A DNA stretch of 64,000 bases from Desulfosporosinus acidiphilus SJ4 (lineage in GTDB: Bacteria; Bacillota; Desulfitobacteriia; Desulfitobacteriales; Desulfitobacteriaceae). The stretch is from the NCBI RefSeq assembly GCF_000255115.2, contig NC_018068.1:1831977-1895976 (forward strand). Reading direction: 5' to 3'. Shown piece after piece: positions 16,036-24,987 of this stretch. Made by a program: the position numbers and the translations under genes. The notes under the pieces are model-generated. The model was given only the letters and a program-made list of their open reading frames with translations, ran no database searches and had not been told where the DNA came from. Each line of letters starts with the position of its first letter. Positions within the stretch are counted from its first letter, which is position 1.

Positions 16036-17438
16036 CATGGTGCTTATTAGGGATCATCTTAGGGGTTGCTTTGCTCCTTCGCCTGAAAGGGATAACCAAC
16101 CCATTACTCGATGATCAAGGTTGGCGGCAAGCTGATACGGCCAGTATAGCCGTTCATATGCTTGGTCATCTTTTCGATTTTCCCAGGGTAATGATACCTC
16201 AATTGAATTATGATGGAGTTGTTCCTCAGAGAGTTGAATTAGAGTTCCCCCTGTTTCCCTATTTATTGGCATGGACTTGGACATTATTTGGCTGGGCTGA
16301 TATCTGGGGACGCCTTTGGGCTGTCATTTTGACGCTGTTTGGACTTTGCGGTTTATATGATTTAGGGCGGAATCTGATCTCCGAGAGAGCAGGCTTACTA
16401 GCTGCCGCTATTTATGCTTTGATGCCGCTGTCAATATATTATGGGAGGGTTGTAATGCCGGAGCCGATGGCGCAAGCCTTAAGCATTTGGGCCCTTGCTC
16501 TTATAGTTCGCTGGAGAAGAGCACCTGAAAGGCACCATATCTGGAAAATTGGACTAGTTCTGGCGGGTGCTATTTTAGCGAAGCTGCCTCAATTAATGTT
16601 ATTTCCTGTTGCTCTGCTTTTGGGTTTTTACCCTTTAAGACAAACTCAAATGAAGAAAATCCTGAGTTATTGTTTTTTTGCTCTCTGTTTTCCTATGGTA
16701 TACTATGCATGGGTACATATGAATGCTGGCACTTCGAGCCAATTTGTATCCGGAATTTTAAAGGATCAAGTCGTTAATTCCGGCAGTTTGAATTGGAAGT
16801 TGCTTATAAAAAATGTGCAGCGAGGTTTAACGGACAGTGTCCTTTTCCTTTCCGGGCTGGGGTTATTGCGTTTGTTTTTTAAACGGGATAACGGTCGATT
16901 AGCTCTTTTGACTTGGGTGGGAATTGGCCTGCTTTATCTCGGCATAGTCTGTGTTCGTATTCCGTTGGATTATTACCTGATTCCGGTTTTGCCCCTAGCT
17001 GCCTTATTAAGTGCTTATGCTTTAGACGAATGTAAAACCTGGTATTACCTGGTGATTGTCCTCATGCTCTTGATTGTAGTCAACCGGGAATCCTATACAT
17101 ATTTGAAACCTAAGTATCAATGGAATCCGGAATATTTAACGCAGGCAGAGTGGATAAAAGAACATACACCTTCTTCAAGTGTTCTGGTTTTAAGTGATCC
17201 TGCACCTATGACCTTTTATTATGCCCATCGTGTGGGTTTTCGTCTCCCTTTTGTCGTGGAAGGATCAGGGGAAGAGTTTCCGGCCCAAGTATTATCACAA
17301 TTTCCAGGGGATTATGTTGTCAGGCTTCCGAAAACACAACAACATGAACTTTTCTGGAAAAATGTCCGAGAACTATACCCGGAAGTGGGTCCGGGGGTTT
17401 ATTCCCTCAAGAAACAGAAGGAGCTTAGCAGGGGTTGA
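16020..17438 (+). CDS. Polytopic glycosyltransferase, PMT/ArnT-like (GT39/GT83 type)
   Basis: 472 residues with about ten membrane helices. The first extracytoplasmic loop has NPLLDDQGWRQADTA, including the acidic pair expected of PMT_2-type enzymes that use polyprenyl-phosphate sugars. A short soluble C-terminal part begins at about 370. Start ATG 16020 follows AGGTGGAG; GTG 16005 and 16014 are alternatives. It overlaps the GT2 gene by 16 bp. The acceptor (cell-wall polymer, protein or lipid) cannot be told. Confidence 0.82.
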   Translation: MGRRVTWCLLGIILGVALLLRLKGITNPLLDDQGWRQADTASIAVHMLGHLFDFPRVMIPQLNYDGVVPQRVELEFPLFPYLLAWTWTLFGWADIWGRLWAVILTLFGLCGLYDLGRNLISERAGLLAAAIYALMPLSIYYGRVVMPEPMAQALSIWALALIVRWRRAPERHHIWKIGLVLAGAILAKLPQLMLFPVALLLGFYPLRQTQMKKILSYCFFALCFPMVYYAWVHMNAGTSSQFVSGILKDQVVNSGSLNWKLLIKNVQRGLTDSVLFLSGLGLLRLFFKRDNGRLALLTWVGIGLLYLGIVCVRIPLDYYLIPVLPLAALLSAYALDECKTWYYLVIVLMLLIVVNRESYTYLKPKYQWNPEYLTQAEWIKEHTPSSSVLVLSDPAPMTFYYAHRVGFRLPFVVEGSGEEFPAQVLSQFPGDYVVRLPKTQQHELFWKNVRELYPEVGPGVYSLKKQKELSRG

Positions 17439-17456
17439 TTAGATATCCGAACATAA

Positions 17457-17615
17457 GTGAACTCGTTGAGCTAAAGCTGAACATCGGGACTTCGGTGACG
17501 AAAGTGTCCTGCGGACAGTTTCGTCGAAAGCGCCTAGCAAAAACAAATGCTATCGCGCTGAAGGATGGAGGAAGTGGGAGTCTCACGATTGGATGAAGAC
17601 ATTAAGAGGACTTAG
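17457..17615 (+). repeat. Structured intergenic repeat R1, copy 1
   Basis: It begins AGTGAACTCGTTGAGCTAAA and has a stem of GTTGAGCT with AGCTGAAC. A second hairpin follows, CGAAAGTGTCC-TGC-GGACAGTTTCG (17499-17523, one mismatch). Next come GCGCCTAGCAAAAACAAATG, CGCGCTGAAGGAT and GGGAGTCTCAC. Two further copies are at 28203 and 42825. It starts 18 bp after the upstream stop codon and fills the gap to rluB. Confidence 0.8.
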
Positions 17616-17636
17616 AGAGAAAAGGATTGAAGTTTC

Positions 17637-18425
17637 GTGGAAGATGAACAAAGTAGGCAAAGCAGGCAGCCGGGCCAACGATTGCAAAAAGTTTTGGCTC
17701 AAGCAGGAGTCGCCTCACGCCGCCAGGTTGAAAAATTGATACTGGATGGGCGTGTAACAGTCAATGGCTTGACTGTTACTGTTTTAGGAACTAAGGTCTG
17801 TTCTGACGATCAAATTTGGGTGGATGGAAACTCGGTTCAAATGTTTGAGGGACTTTGTCATTATTTACTGAATAAACCGGTTGGAGTCATTTCCAGTGCC
17901 CGAGATCCACAAGGAAGAACTACCGTTGTGGATTTAATGAAAGATATTCCGGCAAGAGTTTATCCTGTGGGCAGGTTAGATTATGAGACTTCGGGTCTGT
18001 TAATCATGACTAACGATGGAGAATTATCGCATCGTTTAATGCACCCTTCCTTTGGGGTGGATAAGACGTATCGAGTATGGGTTAAGGGGCCGGTGGAAAT
18101 CGAGGCCCTGGAACAACTGAGAAGAGGAGTTGTTCTTGAAGATGGAAAAACCGCTCCTGCTAGAGTTGTACTCAGGAGCGGTTTGGCAAAAGGCAATCTG
18201 TCAAAAGAGAAAGGTAAGGGACTGGAAGTTATCGAAATTACGATTCACGAAGGGAAAAATAGGCAAGTTCGGAGGATGTTCGGTGCTGTAGGTTACCCAG
18301 TTCTTCAACTGGAACGGATCGCATACGGGCCCCTGACCCTTGACGAACGGATTCCGGCAGGAAAGTACCGGTCTTTAACTCGGGAGGAAGTAAAAAGACT
18401 GCGTTTACTGGTGGGTTTGAATTAA
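17637..18425 (+). CDS. rluB: 23S rRNA pseudouridine synthase, RsuA/RluB family
   Basis: 262 residues. An N-terminal S4 RNA-binding domain (RLQKVLAQAGVASRRQVEKLILDGRVTVNG) is followed by the RsuA catalytic domain with the active Asp in VGRLDYETSGLLIMTNDG. KTYRVWVKG and HEGKNRQVRRMFGAVGYPV also fit. It makes pseudouridine in 23S rRNA (helix 89 region in the best-known RluB). The start is GTG at 17637, with AAAGGATTGAAG upstream. In many Firmicutes it follows spmB; here two glycosyltransferases intervene. Confidence 0.92.
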   Translation: MEDEQSRQSRQPGQRLQKVLAQAGVASRRQVEKLILDGRVTVNGLTVTVLGTKVCSDDQIWVDGNSVQMFEGLCHYLLNKPVGVISSARDPQGRTTVVDLMKDIPARVYPVGRLDYETSGLLIMTNDGELSHRLMHPSFGVDKTYRVWVKGPVEIEALEQLRRGVVLEDGKTAPARVVLRSGLAKGNLSKEKGKGLEVIEITIHEGKNRQVRRMFGAVGYPVLQLERIAYGPLTLDERIPAGKYRSLTREEVKRLRLLVGLN

Positions 18426-18934
18426 CCTATAGGATAAAGGGGATGATCTAAGGAAGTGTTCCACTTTTCAACATCCTTGCCGCCAAAAGCACTTAAAGCA
18501 TTGGCTACTGAATTTTGCTTCTCGTGACTGGTTGGGATAAGAACAAGCCAATGTCCGGTACGTACCTCATGCTCGTAATGTCGCGCTCGTTCTCCAGAAA
18601 TACCATAAGTTAAAAGAACTTCAGGCAGCCCGCGGCCCTGCGGCTGATGCATCAACTGGCTGGCCAGAGGACCGGCAACAACTACCTCTCCCAGATTTGG
18701 TACATTGAAGGGAGGGGCTTGCACAAGCCAGGCATTAAATTTGTCTAAGTTTATTTCACTGGGATAATAGGCCAGTTCATTGGCGATTTCTTCTTTAAAT
18801 TCCCCTTGATGAAGATAATCGCTAAGAACTATGACCGAAATTTTGCTATTGGCTAAGGATTCTCCTTGGATTTCCTCAAGAGCTTCTTTGGTTTGCTGGG
18901 GTCCTTTGAAAATACCAACCACAGTTTTTCTCAT
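18422..18934 (-). CDS. Unknown protein, possibly YflT-like stress family
   Basis: 170 residues, no membrane segment. The N-terminus MRKTVVGIFKGPQQTKEALEEIQ resembles general-stress 17M/YflT-type domains, which open with a short beta strand and a helix carrying AxxAIxxL. The rest (residues 60-170) has a Gly/Pro-rich core ending in RTGHWLVLIPTSHEKQNSVANAL. I do not recognise a definite family. The start ATG has GGAGATT upstream. It is convergent with rluB and shares its 4-bp 3' end. Confidence 0.6.
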   Translation of the reverse strand: MRKTVVGIFKGPQQTKEALEEIQGESLANSKISVIVLSDYLHQGEFKEEIANELAYYPSEINLDKFNAWLVQAPPFNVPNLGEVVVAGPLASQLMHQPQGRGLPEVLLTYGISGERARHYEHEVRTGHWLVLIPTSHEKQNSVANALSAFGGKDVEKWNTSLDHPLYPIG

Positions 18935-19094
18935 GCTGCAATCTCCTTTGTTTGGATTTCCTTATGATAGGCTTAGTATGTCCACAAAATACAAGCCTAT
19001 TGCAAAGTAAGCAGGAGAAATTCATCTCTTTGGAGAATATTTTGCTTAAAAGGCAAAATAAATGTTGTTTTATTATAGAACGGAGAGAGTAGAG

Positions 19095-19559
19095 ATGAAA
19101 ATAAGAATTGGAGACGAACTTCTCACGGAACATGTTCGTGTCAGAATTCGTTTAGATTTTAAGGGTGAAGCACGAAGCGGTCGGTTTCTTTTTGGGAGCA
19201 GAAGTAAAGAACAAGTGGCGGAGGCAACAAGGGAACAGCAGGTTGCCGTTTTACGGAATGTTCCTCTCCAGGGAATCATGATCGAGGACGTTGATTTAAG
19301 CTTAGATGTATATACGGTAAGTCAAGGTTCTGGGAGGCGCACTCAAGACTTTGCCTATGCTCCAATTATTTTGACACTTCGGGTGGAAAATCTTGATGAT
19401 TTGCTGCCTTTATTAATAAAACCGGAGTTTCGTAAGATTGAGTTCTTAAGCCCGGAAAATATCACTCTCCATCGTCTGGACATGGAACGCTTGTTATTTC
19501 GTCTAAGTCAATCTTTTCAGCAAGAGGTTAAATTAATAGAACAAAAATATTTGCATTAA
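19095..19559 (+). CDS. Conserved-looking unknown protein
   Basis: 154 residues, soluble, rich in charged residues. The N-terminal half has MKIRIGDELLTEHVRVRIRLDFKG and the C-terminal half has alternating hydrophobics (LTLRVENLDDLLPLLIKPEFRKIEFLSPENITLHRLDMERLLF). It has no motif I know. Start ATG 19095 is preceded by GGAGAGAGTAGAG; the in-frame ATG 33 bp earlier has no site. It is divergent from the unknown gene at 18422-18934, across a gap of about 160 bp. Confidence 0.65.
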   Translation: MKIRIGDELLTEHVRVRIRLDFKGEARSGRFLFGSRSKEQVAEATREQQVAVLRNVPLQGIMIEDVDLSLDVYTVSQGSGRRTQDFAYAPIILTLRVENLDDLLPLLIKPEFRKIEFLSPENITLHRLDMERLLFRLSQSFQQEVKLIEQKYLH

Positions 19560-19589
19560 GTCAAGACGTCTATATTATAGAAACAAGAA

Positions 19590-20001
19590 CGGTGAGGAAA
19601 AGAAACTTGATCTCTTCACCGTCCTTGTATTTATGAATTAATGTTTGCTATAAACGCCGTTGGAGTAAAACATCAAATCTTCTTGCCGATTTTGTATGGA
19701 TTATACTTAGTCATCTAAACGATGAATTGTGATTATGTTTGTGAAATATTTAATTTAGATTTACAGAATTTTAATAAAGCTTATTTTCTCATTTAGGTAA
19801 TCAATAAACGAAATGTATTGTTAATGACTATTGAGTAGAAACATTTTTTTATTCCTGTAATAGTTAAATAATTAAAAAGATTCATACTAAATCTACTGAA
19901 GAAAATATAAATGAAAAGGTTTTTTGCTTAATATTCTTTTAATTGGAATGGATTTTTATAAAAAAGGTGATAATTGTGAAATAAAGAATTATATTGGCAT
20001 A
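19590..20001. other. AT-rich gap upstream of lctP
   Basis: No gene in these bases. A hairpin (ACGGTGA...TCACCGT, about 19590-19624) just after the previous stop may end that transcript, though its T run is poor. The remainder is very AT-rich, as is usual upstream of strong regulated promoters. Confidence 0.55.
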
Positions 20002-20056
20002 TTGAAATTTTCTTATAGTATTGTTACTATATTAAAGACGGACTTTGGTCTGATGG
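20002..20056 (+). promoter_or_regulatory. lctP promoter with GGTCTGAT motif near the start site
   Basis: TTGAAA (20002-20007), a 17-bp spacer and TACTAT (20025-20030) form a good vegetative promoter. TGGTCTGATGG follows at 20046-20056, where a repressor would block elongation. The glcD promoter (21964-21992) shares the ATATTGAAATTT start and is followed by the same GGTCTGAT at 22039. Confidence 0.65.
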
Positions 20057-20175
20057 CCGGAGCGTCCTGTCGATTTTCACCTTAAAATAAAAAATAAAGG
20101 AGGTTTAGAGAATCGGAATAACAGATTAGCGATTTGGAAATGATGAGACATAAATAGTCGAAAGGTGGAATTTAA

Positions 20176-21816
20176 ATGCATTGGTCACAGGTTTATGCTC
20201 CTGTAGGGAACAACCTCGCGCTCTCATCTCTAGTGGCAGCGATTCCAATTCTTTTATACTTAGTACTCCTAGCTGCAGTCAAATTGAAGGGACATGTCGC
20301 CGGAATTATTACTTTAATTGTTGCAACAATTATTGCGGTTACTGTTTATGGAATGCCGGTGAGTGCCGCAGTATCTTCGGATTTTCTCGGAGCTTTTACC
20401 GGTCTATGGCCAATCGGTATTATTATCGTGGCTGCGGTCTTTCTATATAAAATGACGGTTAAAACTGGTCACTTTGATGTCGTTCGGGACTCAATTGCTG
20501 GATTAACCAATGACCGTCGTCTGCAGATGTTGCTCGTTGCTTTCTCGTTCGGTGCTTTCCTCGAAGGCGTTGCCGGATTTGGAGCTCCCGTTGCTATTGC
20601 CGGAGCTGTTCTCGTGGGATTGGGTTTTGATCCTCTCTATGCTGCAGGATTGTGTTTAATTGCAGATACTGCACCTGTTGCTTTCGGAGCCATCGGGGTG
20701 CCGATTACTGCTGTGGCTGCTGTGGTTGGAATTGATCCCCATACCTTGGGAGCCATGGTTGGTCGTCAGTTGCCCTTTATTTCCATCTGGTTGCCATTTT
20801 ATTTGGTCTGGGTTATGGCAGGTTGGAAACGTACCATTGAAGTTCTTCCGGCTGTTCTCACAGTTGGTATAACTTTCGCAGTCGTGCAATTCTTAAGCTC
20901 CAATTACCTTGGACCCCAACTTCCTGATGTCTTGGCTTCATTAAGCAGCCTATTTGCTCTAACCATGCTTCTTAAGGTTTGGAAACCAAAGACTGAGTTT
21001 CATTTTCCCAATGAAAAGGTTTCTTCAGCGAAAGCATCTGAGCAGAAAAATGGCCCAAAACCAAATGGTGGTGTGGTTACAGCTTGGATGCCATACCTGA
21101 TTCTGAGTCTTACAATTGTCCTCTGGAATGTAGACGCAGTTAAGAAGTTCTTAACGCCTATTGCATTCATCGTTAAAAAGTGGCCGGCTTTGGACATGGT
21201 TGCCGTAAAAGTTGCTCCTCTTGTGGCTAAACCAACACCAATTCCTGCTTCCTTCTCTTTAAATCTTTTGAATGCTGGCCCTGCTATTTTAGTAGCTGCC
21301 TTTATCAGTATGTTTATTATTCGTATGTCCTTTGGAACATGGTTAAAAACCTTAGGCGAAACGATTTACGAACTGCGCTGGGCCTTGTTAACGATCGCTA
21401 TCGTTGTAGGTCTTGGTCAATTATTTAACTCATCAGGCATGAGCGCGACGCTTGGTTTAGCGTTTGCCAAGATGGGCAGTGCATTCCCATTCTTCGCACC
21501 TGTCCTCGGTTGGTTGGGAGTGTTCCTGACAGGCAGTGACACATCTTCAAACTTACTCTTTGGCGGACTTCAAAAAGTTACAGCTCAGCAAATTGGGGTA
21601 AATCCAGTGCTTACTGTAGCTGCAAACTCTTCCGGCGGTGTTATGGGTAAAATGATTTCCCCGCAATCCATTTCCGTGGGAACATCGGCTACCGGTTTAG
21701 TAGGTCAAGAAGGTGCTCTGTATCGTTTCACTCTCAAGCACAGCTTGTTTTTCCTATTAATTGTTATGGTGATTTGCTATGTACAAGCTTATTTCCTACC
21801 ATGGATGATTCCTTAA
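20176..21816 (+). CDS. lctP: L-lactate permease
   Basis: 546 residues with about 13 membrane helices, the usual length of the LctP/LldP/GlcA family. The N-terminus MHWSQVYAPVGNNLALSSLVAAIPI, and the conserved AFSFGAFLEGVAGFGAPVAIAGA, GALGVPITAV-type and LTGSDTSSNLLFGGLQ segments, mark it clearly. It imports lactate (or glycolate) with protons. AAAGGTGGAA precedes the ATG. The oxidase subunits glcD and glcF follow after a terminator and their own promoter, so the cluster supplies electrons from lactate. Confidence 0.95.
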   Translation: MHWSQVYAPVGNNLALSSLVAAIPILLYLVLLAAVKLKGHVAGIITLIVATIIAVTVYGMPVSAAVSSDFLGAFTGLWPIGIIIVAAVFLYKMTVKTGHFDVVRDSIAGLTNDRRLQMLLVAFSFGAFLEGVAGFGAPVAIAGAVLVGLGFDPLYAAGLCLIADTAPVAFGAIGVPITAVAAVVGIDPHTLGAMVGRQLPFISIWLPFYLVWVMAGWKRTIEVLPAVLTVGITFAVVQFLSSNYLGPQLPDVLASLSSLFALTMLLKVWKPKTEFHFPNEKVSSAKASEQKNGPKPNGGVVTAWMPYLILSLTIVLWNVDAVKKFLTPIAFIVKKWPALDMVAVKVAPLVAKPTPIPASFSLNLLNAGPAILVAAFISMFIIRMSFGTWLKTLGETIYELRWALLTIAIVVGLGQLFNSSGMSATLGLAFAKMGSAFPFFAPVLGWLGVFLTGSDTSSNLLFGGLQKVTAQQIGVNPVLTVAANSSGGVMGKMISPQSISVGTSATGLVGQEGALYRFTLKHSLFFLLIVMVICYVQAYFLPWMIP

Positions 21817-21865
21817 AAGCAAGTTACTAAATTATATTCTCTAATGAGACTCTCAGAGGATTTCT

Positions 21866-21903
21866 GAAGAGGGAAGCGGTTAATATTACCTCTTCCCTCT
21901 TTG
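21866..21903 (+). terminator. Terminator after lctP
   Basis: AGAGGGAAG pairs with CTTCCCTCT, extended by GG/CC past one mismatch, followed by a short T run, 50 bp after the lctP stop. Confidence 0.8.
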
Positions 21904-21963
21904 CATTCATTAAATAAGTTCAACTATATAAATTTGTCAATCTAATTATATAATATTCTCATA

Positions 21964-22056
21964 TTGAAATTTCTATACAGTTGGATTATTATTATATATA
22001 GAAAAGATAAAAAAATTGTAGTTTTATGTCTTTTATGTGGTCTGATAGTCAGACAA
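21964..22056 (+). promoter_or_regulatory. glcD promoter and palindromic operator
   Basis: TTGAAA (21964-21969), 17 bp, TATTAT (21987-21992). Downstream, GTCTGA-TAG-TCAGAC (22040-22054) is a perfect palindrome inside TGGTCTGATAGTCAGACAA. Its reverse strand contains TTGTCTGACTA, which fits the T-N-G-T-N3-A-C-N-A operator pattern of FadR-subfamily GntR regulators. Such a regulator is encoded at 24988. Confidence 0.7.
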
Positions 22057-22079
22057 TTCAAAAAGGGGGATAAAAGATA

Positions 22080-23468
22080 ATGTTAGCTCGTGAAGTCTTA
22101 GAGGAACTCGTGCAAGTGCTCGGTCGTGAAAATGTTCTTACAGAACAGGAAGATTTACTGACCTACGCTTATGATGCAACTGCAGCATTGAAGCATCAAA
22201 AGCCGGATGTTGTAGTTTCGCCCTCTTCTACCGAACAAGTCGCAGAGGTTGTGAAGATAGCTCAGCGCCATCAGGTACCCATCTATCCACGGGGATCAGG
22301 AACCAATCTCAGCGGCGGAACCGTTCCTATTAAAGGTGGAATCGTTCTCTCCATGCTTAACCTTAATAAAATTGTCGAATTCGACCAAGATAATTTAACA
22401 GCCACAGTTCAGCCGGGTGTTATTATTCAGGCTTTGAATGATGAGGCTGCTAAACACGGCTTAATTTATCCTCCCGATCCGGGTACGGTCACTACCGCAA
22501 CCATGGGCGGGTCTGTGTCCGAATGTTCAGGGGGATTGCGAGGCCTTAAATACGGAGTTACCAAACACTATATCATGGGTTTAACTATCGTTTTAGCCAA
22601 CGGAAAAGTCATCCGCTGGGGCGGTAAGACCGTTAAGAATGTTACAGGTTATGATTTAGTGGCCTTATTCACGGGTGCAGAAGGCACCTTGGGAATTATT
22701 ACGGAAATGATCGTGAAGCTGATTCCGGCTCCTGAAACAAGAAAAAGCGTTTTGGGTGTTTTTGATAATCTCGATAAGGCAGGAAACGCCATTGCTGCCA
22801 TTATCCGCAACAAAGTAATTCCGGCTACCTTAGAAATTATGGATAATGTAACGATTCAGACAGTAGAGCATTTTGTGCATGCCGGACTTCCGCTTAATGC
22901 CGAAGCGGTTCTCTTATGTGAAGTCGATGGCTATAAAGAAGTTGTGGAACGCGAGTCTGTTTTAGTGGAACGTATCTTAAAAGAAGAGGGAGCCGTTGAA
23001 GTAAAAGTCGCTAAGGACGATAAGGAACGTGATCTTCTCTGGCTGGCGCGACGCAGTGCTCTTCCGGCTCTAGCTCAGAAACGTCCTACGACGGTTCTTG
23101 AGGATGCTACCGTTCCGAGAAGCAAGATTCCTGATATGCTTAAAACCATCCGTGAAATTGCCGAAAAGTATAACCTGCAGATTGCCACCTTTGGTCATGC
23201 GGGGGATGGAAACCTGCATCCAACGATTTTGACGGATGAGCGCGATCAAGATGAAATGAAACGGGTTCATCTTGCTGTCGACGAAATTTTCCATGGCGCT
23301 ATTGCTCTTGGCGGGACTCTTTCAGGTGAGCACGGAATTGGCGTTGCTAAAATGGGCTTTTTGGGCTTGGAATTCGGAGAAGCCGGAGTAGAAGCCTTAA
23401 AGGCAATTAAAGAAGCCTTGGATCCCAACTATATGTTGAACCCTGGCAAAATTGTAAGGAGGGACTAA
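22080..23468 (+). CDS. glcD: FAD-binding lactate/glycolate oxidase subunit
   Basis: 462 residues. The FAD_binding_4 (PCMH) domain has YPRGSGTNLSGGTVPIKGGIVLSM and PPDPGTVTTATMGGSVSECSGG. The C-terminal FAD oxidase domain has FGHAGDGNLHPTI and GTLSGEHGIGVAKMGF. This is the GlcD/D-lactate dehydrogenase family, which oxidises a 2-hydroxy acid and passes electrons to its Fe-S partner. It starts at ATG 22080 after AAAAAGGGGGA. glcF begins 2 bp after its stop. Neighbouring lactate permease makes D- or L-lactate the likely substrate. Confidence 0.93.
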   Translation: MLAREVLEELVQVLGRENVLTEQEDLLTYAYDATAALKHQKPDVVVSPSSTEQVAEVVKIAQRHQVPIYPRGSGTNLSGGTVPIKGGIVLSMLNLNKIVEFDQDNLTATVQPGVIIQALNDEAAKHGLIYPPDPGTVTTATMGGSVSECSGGLRGLKYGVTKHYIMGLTIVLANGKVIRWGGKTVKNVTGYDLVALFTGAEGTLGIITEMIVKLIPAPETRKSVLGVFDNLDKAGNAIAAIIRNKVIPATLEIMDNVTIQTVEHFVHAGLPLNAEAVLLCEVDGYKEVVERESVLVERILKEEGAVEVKVAKDDKERDLLWLARRSALPALAQKRPTTVLEDATVPRSKIPDMLKTIREIAEKYNLQIATFGHAGDGNLHPTILTDERDQDEMKRVHLAVDEIFHGAIALGGTLSGEHGIGVAKMGFLGLEFGEAGVEALKAIKEALDPNYMLNPGKIVRRD

Positions 23469-23470
23469 TC

Positions 23471-24766
23471 GTGTCCGTATATGATTCTTTGGATTCGATT
23501 AACGAAGAACTCCATAAATGTATGAAATGCGGCAACTGTCAGGCTGTTTGCCCGATTTATAAAGAGACGCGCCAAGAGGTTGGTGTGGCACGGGGGAAAA
23601 TTAGCTTAGCTGAATTTATTCTCTCCGGCGAAGCAGAGATGACCGAAGGAATGGCTGAACGATTTTCACTCTGCACTACTTGCATGGCCTGCAATAATAA
23701 TTGTCCTTGTGGAGTTCGGTTTGACAAAATTATTTTAGCGGCTCGGGCAGAAGCGGTTCGCAAAAAAGGATTACATCCTGTCAAAAAGATTGCTTTTACA
23801 GCTCTTAAAATGCAGCGGATCTTTGATATGGGCATGAAAACCGGCAGCGTTTTTCAGGGGGTAGCCTTAAAACACTTGCCGCATAAAAGTGACCGAATTG
23901 CCCGAATGCGTTTTGACATTGGTATTGGGACAGAAAAGGTCTTTCCGATGTTGGCGAAACGTACGTTGCGCTCTGAGTTTCCTGAGGTTATTAAAGTCAA
24001 AAATCCCAAAATGCGAGTGGCTTTTTTCACAGGATGCATGATCAACTATTTTTACACGGATATCGGAAAAGCTGTCGTTGAAGTTTTGACTGAACACGAT
24101 ATCGAAGTAGTTATTCCTCGGGGACAAGGCTGCTGCGGTATCCCTGCTTCGGTGAATGGTGACACTGTGTCAGCCCGAGCCTTGGCACGCCGCAATTTGC
24201 GGGCGTTTGAGAAGCTAGGCGCCGATGCCTTAGTTGTTGCCTGTTCCTCGGGCGGCACTGCCTGGAAACATGTCTTTATGGATCTTTTAGAGAACGATCC
24301 AGAATTTAGTGCCCTGGCTAAGAAGTGGTCAGAGAAATCCTATGATATTTCAGAGTTCCTGATTCATAAAGTCCCGTTTAAGAAAGAAGGACTTGGCCGT
24401 GTTGACCGTAAAGTGACCTATCACGATCCTTGCCATCTTAACCGTGGACAGGGAATTAATAAGGAACCGCGTGAAATACTGAAAAGCATTCCCGGGGTTG
24501 AATTAATCGAAATGAAAGAACCGGGTCGTTGCTGCGGGATGGCAGGTTCCTTTAGTCTGGTTCATCCGGATCTTTCCGTGAAGATCTCTGATCGTAAAAT
24601 TGCCGATATATCTCAAACTCAAACTAATACTGTAGCTACCGGATGTCCTGCTTGCCGACTGCAGCTGCAAAGCGGTGTGGAAAATGCGGGTCTCCAAGAA
24701 CAGGTGATGCATACCATACAAATTTTGGCTGAATCTTATCGGGCCGGTAAGAAAGCTAAGTCATAA
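23471..24766 (+). CDS. glcF: Fe-S electron-transfer subunit of lactate/glycolate oxidase
   Basis: 431 residues. Two ferredoxin-type clusters lie in the first 85 residues (CMKCGNCQAVCP and CTTCMACNNNCPCG). Two CCG domains follow, each with a Cys-Cys-Gly signature (GQGCCGIPASVNGD and GRCCGMAGSF), which bind further clusters. It takes electrons from GlcD toward a membrane or soluble acceptor. The start is GTG, and the ribosome site lies inside the glcD stop region (AAGGAGGGAC). A terminator at 24831 ends this operon. Confidence 0.93.
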   Translation: MSVYDSLDSINEELHKCMKCGNCQAVCPIYKETRQEVGVARGKISLAEFILSGEAEMTEGMAERFSLCTTCMACNNNCPCGVRFDKIILAARAEAVRKKGLHPVKKIAFTALKMQRIFDMGMKTGSVFQGVALKHLPHKSDRIARMRFDIGIGTEKVFPMLAKRTLRSEFPEVIKVKNPKMRVAFFTGCMINYFYTDIGKAVVEVLTEHDIEVVIPRGQGCCGIPASVNGDTVSARALARRNLRAFEKLGADALVVACSSGGTAWKHVFMDLLENDPEFSALAKKWSEKSYDISEFLIHKVPFKKEGLGRVDRKVTYHDPCHLNRGQGINKEPREILKSIPGVELIEMKEPGRCCGMAGSFSLVHPDLSVKISDRKIADISQTQTNTVATGCPACRLQLQSGVENAGLQEQVMHTIQILAESYRAGKKAKS

Positions 24767-24830
24767 CGCTCAGGAAACTGCTATGTCTTAGTTAATTAGG
24801 ATTTTCAAGAAATCAAGACCGAAAAACTAA

Positions 24831-24869
24831 AGGAAACACTAATCTGCTAGTGTTTCCTCTTTTATTTTT
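24831..24869 (+). terminator. Terminator after glcF
   Basis: AGGAAACACTA (24831-24841) and its exact complement (24848-24858) with a 6-nt loop, followed by CTTTTATTTTT. Confidence 0.9.
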
Positions 24870-24887
24870 GAAAATAATGGATTTTGC

Positions 24888-24901
24888 ATCATACGCATGA
24901 T
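24888..24901. promoter_or_regulatory. Palindrome ATCAT-ACGC-ATGAT upstream of the GntR gene
   Basis: Five-base perfect arms with a 4-base centre, 87 bp before the regulator's start. It is in the promoter region and could be an autoregulatory site, although it does not resemble the GTCTGA palindrome before glcD. Confidence 0.4.
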
Positions 24902-24987
24902 AAACTGAAAAAAGTATGATAGAATATTAAAATAAAATTGTGAATTTCTACCCCTGAAGGTAAAGTGTTTTGCAAGGAGTGAAAAGG

